A stretch of 6,485 nucleotides of DNA from Chitinophaga pinensis (GTDB taxonomy: Bacteria; Bacteroidota; Bacteroidia; Flavobacteriales_D; Crocinitomicaceae): positions 1 through 6,485 of the forward strand of contig CAMDGP010000129.1 of NCBI GenBank assembly GCA_945897765.1, in the 5' to 3' direction. Made by a program: the position numbers and the translations under genes. Shown here piece after piece: positions 1-6,299 of the stretch (the stretch's first letter is position 1; every line of letters starts with the position of its first letter). The notes below the pieces were generated by a model. That model saw only the letters and a program-made list of their open reading frames with translations, was not told the origin of the DNA and searched no databases.

Positions 1-101
1 GTAAAATGTGTAATTCAGGTATTTATGCCTATGCTGTTGAAGTGCTTTATTTAAACAACAAGCAAGAAACAATTAGTGGTAACATAACCTTGATTCGCTA
101 A
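1..101 (+). CDS. C-terminal end of a T9SS type B cargo protein (gliding motility-associated C-terminal domain), 5' truncated
   Basis: An open frame beginning at base 3 reads 32 codons to the TAA at 99-101. The peptide ends with GIYAYAVEVLYLNN, then QETISGNITLIR and stop. This matches the last strands of the CHU_C / 'gliding motility-associated C-terminal' domain, whose members typically end in G-x-Y-x-Y-x(n)-G-x-(V/I)-T-L-I-(R). In that family the domain directs export through the type IX secretion system and attachment to or release from the cell surface. The rest of the protein lies left of the window, so its passenger function (often a large adhesin or repeat protein) cannot be judged. The stop codon shares its last A with the ATG of the next gene, a PorP/SprF protein, which is the usual partner of such cargo and supports the call despite the short stretch. 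Confidence 0.8.
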   Translation, partial: KMCNSGIYAYAVEVLYLNNKQETISGNITLIR

Positions 102-1117
102 TGAAAAAGACGCTTATTTTTATTGATTTACTATTTTCAAGTATAGCTTTTTCTCAAGATTATCATTTTTCGCAAATTGATAAAATGATGCCTTTAATTA
201 ATCCAGCTACCACTTCAAATTTTGATGGATTTGAAAAATTTAGTGCTCTTCATAGAAGCCAATGGTTAGGTTCTGGAACAAAATTTTATACCACAAATGC
301 TTTAGCTGAATTAACTTTAGGTAAGAAACGTGGCCGAGAAAAAGCCTATTTAGGCCTTGGAATCTTTTTTACAAATGATATTGGTGGCGATTCAAAAATG
401 ACAAGTAATGGTGGAGGATTTTCAGCGAGTGGAAATGTCCCTTTAGCAGATGGACAATGGCTTTCTGCAGGTTTTCAAACAGCTTTTAATAGTCGAAATG
501 CAGATTTTTCACGTTTGTATTATTACAATCAATTCAATGGCTCAGGTTTCGATAACACAATTCCGTCAGGAGAGTTAAATGAATTCACTTCTTTTGGATA
601 TGTTGACGCTGCAGCTGGAATTTCTTATCGCATAAATAAGAAACGAAATCGAAAATATAAATCCAAAAATAACGGTTTTCAATTGGGAGTTTCAATAAGT
701 CATCTCAATCAACCAGATTTAAAATATAATGTTCTGATTGAAGATAAACTCTATAGAAAACTATGTATCCACACCAATTTTACAATAGGTTTAAACTCAG
801 TTTCTGGATTGCAATTTACGGCAGCACAATTTTTTCAAGGCCCACATACTGAAACGAATTTTGGTATTTTCTATGAACTTCGTTTGAAAGATGTTTCGAC
901 ACTAATGAGTGTTTCACGCGAACGAAATTTATATATTGGTTCTTATTTCAGAATTCCAAATTCTTTCGCACCCTACATCGGAATTGACTTTGGTGATTTT
1001 TCATTTGGTATTTCCTACGATAAAACGGCTGGTTTAGCGGGCACGGCCTTCAAACATTCCGTGGAAATTAATCTAAGTTACTTGATTACTAACAAATCGC
1101 TTTTTAAAGGGAGATAA
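101..1117 (+). CDS. PorP/SprF family type IX secretion system outer-membrane protein
   Basis: This 338-residue protein matches the PorP/SprF family in length and pattern. It has an N-terminal signal peptide (KK at 2-3, hydrophobic to about residue 17, likely cut near FS/QD at 18-19). The family's opening block follows: DYHFSQ at 20-25 and INPA at 33-36, equivalent to the usual (D/P)xFSQ...(L/F)NPA. The remainder is rich in alternating polar and aromatic residues, as expected of an outer-membrane beta-barrel (for example LGLGIFF, FSFGISY, VEINLSYLI near the end). Known members (SprF of Flavobacterium johnsoniae, PorP of Porphyromonas gingivalis) are outer-membrane partners of the T9SS; SprF is needed for secretion of the adhesin SprB. 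The gene overlaps the preceding type B cargo gene by one base (TAATG), so its dedicated client is probably that protein. The start is fixed by this overlap and by the signal peptide directly after it; no Shine-Dalgarno is visible. An Asp at residue 9 inside the hydrophobic part of the signal is unusual. The exact subfamily is uncertain. Confidence 0.92.
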   Translation: MKKTLIFIDLLFSSIAFSQDYHFSQIDKMMPLINPATTSNFDGFEKFSALHRSQWLGSGTKFYTTNALAELTLGKKRGREKAYLGLGIFFTNDIGGDSKMTSNGGGFSASGNVPLADGQWLSAGFQTAFNSRNADFSRLYYYNQFNGSGFDNTIPSGELNEFTSFGYVDAAAGISYRINKKRNRKYKSKNNGFQLGVSISHLNQPDLKYNVLIEDKLYRKLCIHTNFTIGLNSVSGLQFTAAQFFQGPHTETNFGIFYELRLKDVSTLMSVSRERNLYIGSYFRIPNSFAPYIGIDFGDFSFGISYDKTAGLAGTAFKHSVEINLSYLITNKSLFKGR

Positions 1118-1147
1118 TTGGTATTAAAACAGCGTTAATTCCATCCT

Positions 1148-2431
1148 TCAAAGCCCAAAAACTTTCTTTAAATGGTCATTCAAAAATATCCCATTTGGAT
1201 CGTGTTTCGCACGTACTTGTAAAAAATCGTCGAATTTTGGGTATGCTTTTCTGAAAAACGATGCATCTCTTGTGTGCATTTTTCCCCAATGTGGACGACC
1301 ACCATTTGCTACAAATAAATCTTCTAAGTCTTTGAAATAGCGTGTATTGTCCATTCCTTTGTACACATGGCTAGCAATATATGCTGAATTGCGATTGTAA
1401 GCAGGACTTAAACAAATATCGTCAGCTTGGACAAAACGATGCTCTTGTGGGAAACTGATTCGATAATTGTTTTTATCAATCAATTTCAACATTTCCTTTA
1501 CCACTTCTTGGTAGCTTTCAAACGGAATATTGTACTCCATTTCAGTGAATTTCACATTGCGAACCGTACTGAACACTTTGTGGCTTTGTTGTACTTTGAT
1601 TTCGTTTGAAATGAAAGAACCTATTAAATTAGAAATCGTTTTTGAACTTGCTGGGATGATTTTATTGATAGAACACATCAGTTGTAAAGCCCAGTTTTCC
1701 AACACTATATCATTGATGAAAGCGCTAAATTTAGAAGTGTGACCTGCCTTCTCCCCTACTATATTTGAACGTTTGGTTTGCGTTATTTGAGAATTTGGAA
1801 TCGAGTAAAATTCAAAATGGCGATTTTCATTAACGATAGCGTCCAAGTTGGCAAGAACATCACTCAATTTCTCTTTGCGAATATCTAATTCGAGGTTGTA
1901 TGCTGCTTTGCAACGCATTTTTATTCGTGTAATTATTCCTAAACTTCCAAGTGACAATTGCGCACATTTGAATTCATGGTAATTATTTTCGGCATTCAAA
2001 ATGATGATTTCTCCCAAACCATTTACGAAAGTAATTTCTTCCACCTGCGTTCCAACACTTCCCAAAGTAATTCCTGTTCCATGCGTGCCAGTTGAAATTG
2101 CTCCAGCTAAACTTTGAACGTTGATATCTCCCATGTTTTCCAATGCTAAACCAGTTTCAGCCAAATCTTCACTAAGACGTTTTAATTTCGTTCCAGCCCA
2201 AGCCACTGCTCTATTATCCGCTTCTTTAGAAATCAAACCTTGCATTTTGTCTAAGCTTAAAGAAACACTATTCGTTGCAAGTAAAGGTGTGAACGAGTGA
2301 TGGGAACCAACTGTACGAACGGTTTTTCCTGAGCTCACCGCTTTTTTAATTATATCTACAATTTCTTCTTCAGACTTTGGTAACAACACTTCTTGTGGTG
2401 TCCATTTTACATTTCCTGCCCAATTTTCCAT
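1148..2431 (-). CDS. FAD-binding sugar-lactone/alditol oxidase-like protein (D-arabinono-1,4-lactone oxidase family)
   Basis: A 427-residue VAO/PCMH-type flavoprotein. The N-terminal FAD domain starts with the family's NW.G....P block and carries TVRTVGSHHSFTPL at about 37-50. His45 there aligns with the histidine that links FAD covalently in gulonolactone/arabinonolactone/alditol oxidases. The FAD pyrophosphate loop GDINVQSLAGAISTGTHGTG follows at 101-120. The C-terminal ALO domain has E-x-R in PQEHRFVQADD (Glu330, Arg332), the pair shown to matter in plant galactonolactone dehydrogenase, HWGK at 381-384, and the closing DPNGIFLND. The family oxidises the C2 of aldono-1,4-lactones or the C1 of polyols such as xylitol; the substrate cannot be read from sequence. 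No signal peptide or membrane segment is seen, so it is probably cytoplasmic. The start at 2431 is chosen because it forms TAATG with the stop of the preceding racemase-like gene and puts the conserved NW.G block at residue 3. An ATG at 2443 would add four residues (MFFI) and has an A-rich leader, so it remains possible. Odd point: the usual Gly before the flavin-linking His is replaced by His44. Confidence 0.88.
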   Translation of the reverse strand: MENWAGNVKWTPQEVLLPKSEEEIVDIIKKAVSSGKTVRTVGSHHSFTPLLATNSVSLSLDKMQGLISKEADNRAVAWAGTKLKRLSEDLAETGLALENMGDINVQSLAGAISTGTHGTGITLGSVGTQVEEITFVNGLGEIIILNAENNYHEFKCAQLSLGSLGIITRIKMRCKAAYNLELDIRKEKLSDVLANLDAIVNENRHFEFYSIPNSQITQTKRSNIVGEKAGHTSKFSAFINDIVLENWALQLMCSINKIIPASSKTISNLIGSFISNEIKVQQSHKVFSTVRNVKFTEMEYNIPFESYQEVVKEMLKLIDKNNYRISFPQEHRFVQADDICLSPAYNRNSAYIASHVYKGMDNTRYFKDLEDLFVANGGRPHWGKMHTRDASFFRKAYPKFDDFLQVRAKHDPNGIFLNDHLKKVFGL

Positions 2432-3615
2432 TATAAAAAACATTTTTGTTCGCCCCGATAAGTTGGGACTATTTGTTCTATTTTATTTTCGCGAACCAAA
2501 ATTAAATCATTAAACCGTTCGCACAACTCCCCTGCTTTAGCATGCCTAAAAAATACTAAATCTCCAATTTTCAAAGCTTCTTTTCCATGATATTCAAAAG
2601 GTGTTTGAACTTCACCAGCACCTTCATTTTTAATCAATTTCATTCCTTGAGGAAGAAAAGATTGTGGTTGTTTACTTGCGTCTGTGGCACCTGAAGCGAT
2701 AAAACCACCACCTAATGCAGTAAAAATGGTATTCGTTGGTTTTCTGACGATTCTCAATGCGTAAAAAAGTGCTGGTTTATGCTTGAAATTACTATAATTA
2801 TCAAATAGATGAGACTGATAAAACCCACTACCGACTGTGATTTCAGTTATACCTACTTCTTTAAGTGTTGATTCAATACTTCCTGTTCCTCCGCCATTTA
2901 CAAAATCCAAATGAATACTATTGTCTGCCAAAACCTTCAAACATGCACTTCTTCGTTCAGCAATCTCCTTAATCGATTTCGATTTTAAAACACCGATAAT
3001 TTTATTCATAAAAGTAGCACTAGGAAAATTGTCACCAATTCCAGCTATTTGAGCTTCATAACCCATCAAACCTTTCCACTTCACATTTGAAAAAGAAGTT
3101 GAACTATTAATTAATATTTTTAAATCAGTCGCATTCTTGATAGCTGAGCGATGAACACCAAAATAAATTCCAGGAAATGTAGAACTCATATCAATATCAA
3201 CACAAAGATTTACATGGACTTTATGCTTTGAGGCAATTGTATTTAACAATTCAACATGTTCCAATTTGTCCACCATAAAATAGATGGAAGTTGCATGTTT
3301 TTCACTGGAAAGTACTTGATTAATCAAATCTTTTTCAAAAGTGGGATATCCCAAAAGTATGTTTGTAAATCCTAATTCAGAAAGCCAAATTGCTTCTTCA
3401 ATAGTGAACGCCATTAATCCAAAAGAATATGGTAATTTATCCAGAATATAATTCAAGACATAACGACAACGAATTGATTTTGTGGCAATTCTAATATTTC
3501 TACCCTGAGCTCGTTTAGCAATTTCTTGGATGTTTTCATCCAAAGCATTCATATCCAAAACCGCAAATGGAGCTTTTTGTGATTTAAAAATTGATTTTAA
3601 CAATTGATACTCCAT
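2431..3615 (-). CDS. PLP-dependent fold-type III protein, alanine racemase / D-amino-acid aldolase-like
   Basis: A 394-residue protein with the layout of the amino acid deaminase/aldolase group within the alanine racemase-like (TIM-barrel plus beta-domain) PLP enzymes. APFAVLDMNALDENI at 15-29 is the first barrel strand. RIATKSIRC at 42-50 holds Lys46, the expected PLP Schiff-base lysine. NGGGTGS at 240-246 and GSGFY at 262-266 are the phosphate-binding loops. The C-terminal beta-domain ends with GDLVFFRHAKAGELCERF (351-368); His358 and Cys365 lie where D-threonine aldolase and D-serine dehydratase relatives place metal-binding residues, although the spacing differs from the usual H-x-C/D. 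Family reactions include racemisation, retro-aldol cleavage or dehydration of D-amino acids; I cannot choose between them. It is probably not the housekeeping cell-wall alanine racemase. It is the first gene of a pair with the flavin oxidase (TAATG overlap), so the two are likely co-expressed and may act in sequence. The start has a weak GAAAG just upstream of the ATG, and no better in-frame alternative is seen. Confidence 0.85.
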   Translation of the reverse strand: MEYQLLKSIFKSQKAPFAVLDMNALDENIQEIAKRAQGRNIRIATKSIRCRYVLNYILDKLPYSFGLMAFTIEEAIWLSELGFTNILLGYPTFEKDLINQVLSSEKHATSIYFMVDKLEHVELLNTIASKHKVHVNLCVDIDMSSTFPGIYFGVHRSAIKNATDLKILINSSTSFSNVKWKGLMGYEAQIAGIGDNFPSATFMNKIIGVLKSKSIKEIAERRSACLKVLADNSIHLDFVNGGGTGSIESTLKEVGITEITVGSGFYQSHLFDNYSNFKHKPALFYALRIVRKPTNTIFTALGGGFIASGATDASKQPQSFLPQGMKLIKNEGAGEVQTPFEYHGKEALKIGDLVFFRHAKAGELCERFNDLILVRENKIEQIVPTYRGEQKCFL

Positions 3616-3666
3616 CTTTCAGATTTATTTTTTTGCCTGAAATTACATTTTTTTTCTCTTAATTAT

Positions 3667-3700
3667 GAAACTTATTAAAATTGTTAATCCGAAAATTCAA
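3667..3700 (-). promoter_or_regulatory. candidate promoter of the racemase-like/oxidase pair
   Basis: In the 181-base gap upstream of the racemase-like start, the minus strand has TAAGTTTC at 3674-3667, one mismatch from the Bacteroidota -7 box TAnnTTTG. A TTG at 3700-3698 lies 23 bases upstream and could be the -33 element. This would give a leader of roughly 45 bases. A second near-match, TAATTTCA, lies about 20 bases closer to the start codon. The region is so AT-rich that near-matches arise by chance, so only the presence of some promoter in this gap is reasonably safe, not its exact place. Confidence 0.25.
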
Positions 3701-3736
3701 TATGAGTATAACGTGAGATTAAGTTAATTTTATAGG

Positions 3737-3756
3737 TTTATTTTCACTAAAATAAA
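3737..3756 (-). terminator. AT-only perfect hairpin downstream of the GNAT gene, possible weak terminator
   Basis: On the minus strand TTTATTTT, loop AGTG, AAAATAAA form a perfect 8-bp stem about 40 bases after the GNAT stop codon. Its position between the two minus-strand gene units fits an end-of-transcript structure. The stem has no G-C pair and is not followed by a T-run, so it is not a canonical rho-independent terminator. It could also be a chance dyad or an operator near the promoter of the downstream pair. Confidence 0.25.
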
Positions 3757-3796
3757 AGATTAATAAAAGTATTGAATATTAACCTCAACCTTTCGA

Positions 3797-4231
3797 TTAA
3801 ATCTTTTTATTCATTAAAAAATGTTGAATTTCATTGAAAAGCAAATGTGATTTCTTGACTAATTGATAGTTTAAACTTTCATAAAAAGGAATTGCAATTT
3901 CTCGTGCATGTAAAATGATTCCTGAACTATTTTGAGCTTTACAATAAGATTCAATAGCCAGCATAACTTGTTTGCCGAAGCCTTTTCGTTGAATAGTTGA
4001 TTCAACGGCCATAAATCGCACTTGCCCTATGTTTTCTGAATTTAAATCTAATCTTGCAATTGCTGCTATTTTATCATTTTCAAATAGTGCAAAATGAACT
4101 CCTGTTGCATCACCTTCATTTCGTTCACTCCCTCTCGGCTGATTCCAAGGTTGACGTAAAATACGATAGCGTAGATCGTAGTATTGCTCCCACTCTACTT
4201 CATTTTTTGGTGCGCGAATGACTATTTCCAT
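3797..4231 (-). CDS. GNAT family N-acetyltransferase
   Basis: A 144-residue single-domain protein with the GNAT order of motifs. RYRILRQPWNQPRGSERNEGD at 21-41 matches the N-terminal 'RxxVLR.P.(x)PRG.E...D' block of a recognisable GNAT subgroup. VRFMAV at 71-76 is the central strand, and QRKGFGKQ at 81-88 is the acetyl-CoA pyrophosphate loop (Q/R-x-x-G-x-G/A). AREIAIPFYESLNY at 109-122 is motif B with the usual FYE. The C-terminal IQHFLMNK resembles the H-x-x-M ending seen in this subgroup. It should transfer an acetyl group from acetyl-CoA to an amine; the acceptor (small molecule or protein) is unknown. It is cytoplasmic, with no membrane segment. It is the third gene of the ctaA unit and overlaps the CoA-transferase gene by 10 bases in another frame (ATGGAAATAG), which indicates coupled translation. 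The length is normal for a stand-alone GNAT. Confidence 0.9.
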   Translation of the reverse strand: MEIVIRAPKNEVEWEQYYDLRYRILRQPWNQPRGSERNEGDATGVHFALFENDKIAAIARLDLNSENIGQVRFMAVESTIQRKGFGKQVMLAIESYCKAQNSSGIILHAREIAIPFYESLNYQLVKKSHLLFNEIQHFLMNKKI

Positions 4232-5292
4232 TTGAAGGCAATTGAGGTTAAACGTTTCGTAAATGTATTTTCTATTAATTCAGTCCGAACTAAGTCCTGT
4301 GCTGTTTTATCAGCAAAAACGGCTTCCAAGTTTTTAATTTTCCCTGCTGGAACGTGTTGTTGCAACATATTATTTAAAAGTTCATCCGAAGTAAAACCAA
4401 CTATACTTGCTTGCAGTATTTCAAACAAAAGCTGTCTATTGATTACACGGTTTTGATTACTCGAAAAACGACTATCAGCTACTAAATTTTCTAAACTTAA
4501 AAAAGTACACAATTTTTCAAAATGCAGTGGAGAACCAATAGCAAAAGTGATTAATTGTTGGTCCTTCGTTTCAAAAATCTCTCCGTAAGGCGCAATATTT
4601 GGATGTAAACTTCCTATTCTTTCTGGGATTTTTTGTGCCATTAAATAGTTAGAAGCTTGATTAACTAAACTACAAATTGCTGCATCATACAAGGATACTT
4701 CAATTGTTTTTGCGCTTTTGTTAATTTGACGTTCCAATATGGCTAAGAGCAAACCTTCTTTCAAGTGATGTGCTGCTAAAACGTCAATAAAAGCAACTGG
4801 CATTTTCACAGGACCACTTTCGGGCGTGCCGTTCATTGACATAAATCCTGATTCTGCTTGCAAGATTAAATCATACGCAACGCGATCACTTTCAGAACCA
4901 AAACCATTGATTTTTCCAATGATTAAGTTTTTATTGACTTTTCTTAAAATTTCATCAGTGACATTCAATTTTACTTCATCTCCAAATTTAAAATTTGAAA
5001 TTAAAATATCAGCATCTTTCACTAAATCAATAAATTGCGAGTAATCTACTTCCAATTTTAAATTGAGTTGCAGATATTCTTTTCGATAATTTACCGATGA
5101 AAAGTAAGCTGAAACGTTAGCATTTTGATTTTCACAAGGCAATTTCCAAGAACGAGTTACATCAGGAATAATGGTGTTTTCAATTTTTACAACTTGCGCA
5201 CCAAGTTCTGCGAAAAATGTTCCTACCGATGGACCTGCAAGTACAGTTGAAAGGTCTAAAACTTTAAGATTTGTAATAAATGAAACTTCCAT
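4222..5292 (-). CDS. CaiB/BaiF (class III) CoA-transferase family protein
   Basis: A 356-residue protein of the formyl-CoA transferase/CaiB fold. Visible signatures, numbered from the chosen start, are: NLKVLDLSTVLAGP near 8-21 followed by AELGAQVVKIE (family: LADLGADVIKIE); FSSVNYRKEYLQLNLK at 64-79 (family: NRxKxSxxLDLK); YDLILQAESGFMSMNG at 140-155; Asp170 in PVAFIDVLAA, at the position of the catalytic aspartate (Asp169 in formyl-CoA transferase) that forms the aspartyl-CoA thioester; SLYDAA at 199-204; HPNIAPYG at 230-237; and VPAGKI near 314-319. Such enzymes move CoA between carboxylic acids; donor and acceptor are not predictable here. The start at 5292 is chosen because TAATG joins it to the ctaA stop and because it gives the normal family N-terminus. 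An in-frame ATG at 5328 would add 12 residues inside ctaA and is less likely. The basic RxK of the 64-79 block is altered (NYRKEYLQ), otherwise the protein looks intact. It is cytoplasmic. Confidence 0.9.
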   Translation of the reverse strand: MEVSFITNLKVLDLSTVLAGPSVGTFFAELGAQVVKIENTIIPDVTRSWKLPCENQNANVSAYFSSVNYRKEYLQLNLKLEVDYSQFIDLVKDADILISNFKFGDEVKLNVTDEILRKVNKNLIIGKINGFGSESDRVAYDLILQAESGFMSMNGTPESGPVKMPVAFIDVLAAHHLKEGLLLAILERQINKSAKTIEVSLYDAAICSLVNQASNYLMAQKIPERIGSLHPNIAPYGEIFETKDQQLITFAIGSPLHFEKLCTFLSLENLVADSRFSSNQNRVINRQLLFEILQASIVGFTSDELLNNMLQQHVPAGKIKNLEAVFADKTAQDLVRTELIENTFTKRLTSIAFKWK

Positions 5293-6299
5293 TAATTCAG
5301 GTTTTTCATGCGTAAACTTGCCATCCATAAAATTCCAAATAGAATCGAGGCAAAAACCAAATGCGAAGTTTGTACTAAACCTGGCATATCATCATATGCT
5401 AAAAGAATTCCTGAAATCAACTCCAAAACTAAAATCAAACAAGCGGAACGAATAATTAAATAACGATGAGTTTGTTCGTTTTTCCAAGTAATAAATACCA
5501 AAAGAATTAATACTAACCAAGAAAAACTGCGGTGGATGTAAAAAGGTAATCCCAATTTATCCGTCCAAGTTTCACGCCCAAAACCCTGTTTTGTTAGTTC
5601 GTCAATTGACTCTCGCACTTGCGTACCCAAAAACATTTGGTAAAAAGTAATAGCAAATACGACAAAAACTAAAATCCGTAAGCTTTTATTTATGGGTAAG
5701 TTAGTTTGTTGATTTGGGCTAATAATGCGAATAATATACATTTGTATGGCAATGATAACCAAAGCTAAAAGTAAATGTACCGTAATTGTCCAAGGAACTA
5801 AATTCGTAGCAACGACAATAGAACCAAACCAAGCTTCAATTAAAATCAGAACTAAATTCACTAATGATAACCAAAGAATTTTATGTTTACGATATTTTAA
5901 AATAATCCAAAAAAAACCGAGCAACATAAAGTTTCCAGCCAAAAACCCTACTAAACGATTTACATATTCTGTCCAAGTTTTACGTGTATTGAAAGCTTCT
6001 TCCACATAAACTGTTGGATCGTTTTGAATGCGTTCAGCTGTTGATTTTAATCCAATTGCATTTAAGAATTTACAGAATTTTTCAACTTTTTTCTGACGTT
6101 TTAATAAATATGCTTCCCTATAATCAGGTGGTAATTCTGACACTTCAGTTGGTGGAACCCATTGACCAAAACACTTCGGCCAATCTGGACATCCCATCCC
6201 GCTACCTGAAATGCGAACAAAGCTCCCAGCAACCACAACCAAGTAAATTAATACCAATGTAAGCCAATTAAAACGGACAAAAAGTTTAGAAAATTCCAT
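5292..6299 (-). CDS. ctaA: heme A synthase (COX15/CtaA family)
   Basis: A 335-residue membrane protein with eight predicted transmembrane helices (about 13-27, 112-134, 142-165, 170-193, 207-227, 253-271, 281-302, 307-326), arranged as two four-helix halves as in CtaA. RISGSGMGCPDWPKCFGQWVPP at 29-50 is diagnostic; Cys37 and Cys43 correspond to the loop cysteine pair of Bacillus CtaA. Helix 2 carries TEYVNRLVG with Glu111. Expected heme-ligand histidines are present in helix 4 (His175, TVHLLLA), helix 6 (His256, YIHRS) and helix 8 (His313, TSHLVFA). The helix 2 position, normally EYxHR, is Asn114. The first loop (51-110) is longer than in Bacillus. The enzyme oxidises the C8 methyl of heme O to the formyl group of heme A in the cytoplasmic membrane, for aa3-type cytochrome oxidase. 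It leads a three-gene unit with the CoA-transferase (TAATG overlap) and the GNAT protein; no other heme or cytochrome oxidase genes lie in the window. The start is the only good one; no Shine-Dalgarno is seen. Confidence 0.95.
   Translation of the reverse strand: MEFSKLFVRFNWLTLVLIYLVVVAGSFVRISGSGMGCPDWPKCFGQWVPPTEVSELPPDYREAYLLKRQKKVEKFCKFLNAIGLKSTAERIQNDPTVYVEEAFNTRKTWTEYVNRLVGFLAGNFMLLGFFWIILKYRKHKILWLSLVNLVLILIEAWFGSIVVATNLVPWTITVHLLLALVIIAIQMYIIRIISPNQQTNLPINKSLRILVFVVFAITFYQMFLGTQVRESIDELTKQGFGRETWTDKLGLPFYIHRSFSWLVLILLVFITWKNEQTHRYLIIRSACLILVLELISGILLAYDDMPGLVQTSHLVFASILFGILWMASLRMKNLN

Noticed and set aside
101..160. Signal-peptide defect in the PorP protein because of Asp9 in the hydrophobic stretch
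   Set aside because: The remaining hydrophobic run and the FS/QD cleavage region still look usable; a single charged residue is not enough to call the gene broken.
1118..1147. Possible bidirectional terminator between the convergent PorP and oxidase genes (ATTAA...TTAAT dyad near 1123-1139)
   Set aside because: Only a 5-bp all-AT stem with a 7-base loop and no T-run; not distinguishable from chance.
1427..1742. Two short plus-strand frames opposite the oxidase gene
   Set aside because: Antisense to conserved parts of the flavoprotein, overlapping each other, with no domain signature.
2431..3615. Housekeeping alanine racemase (alr)
   Set aside because: The C-terminal RHAKAGELC motif and overall pattern fit the D-amino-acid aldolase/deaminase-like branch better than Alr.
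4184..5455. Several plus-strand open frames of 70-94 codons opposite the CoA-transferase and ctaA genes
   Set aside because: They lie antisense to well-supported family proteins, have no recognisable domain or start signal, and look like shadow frames.
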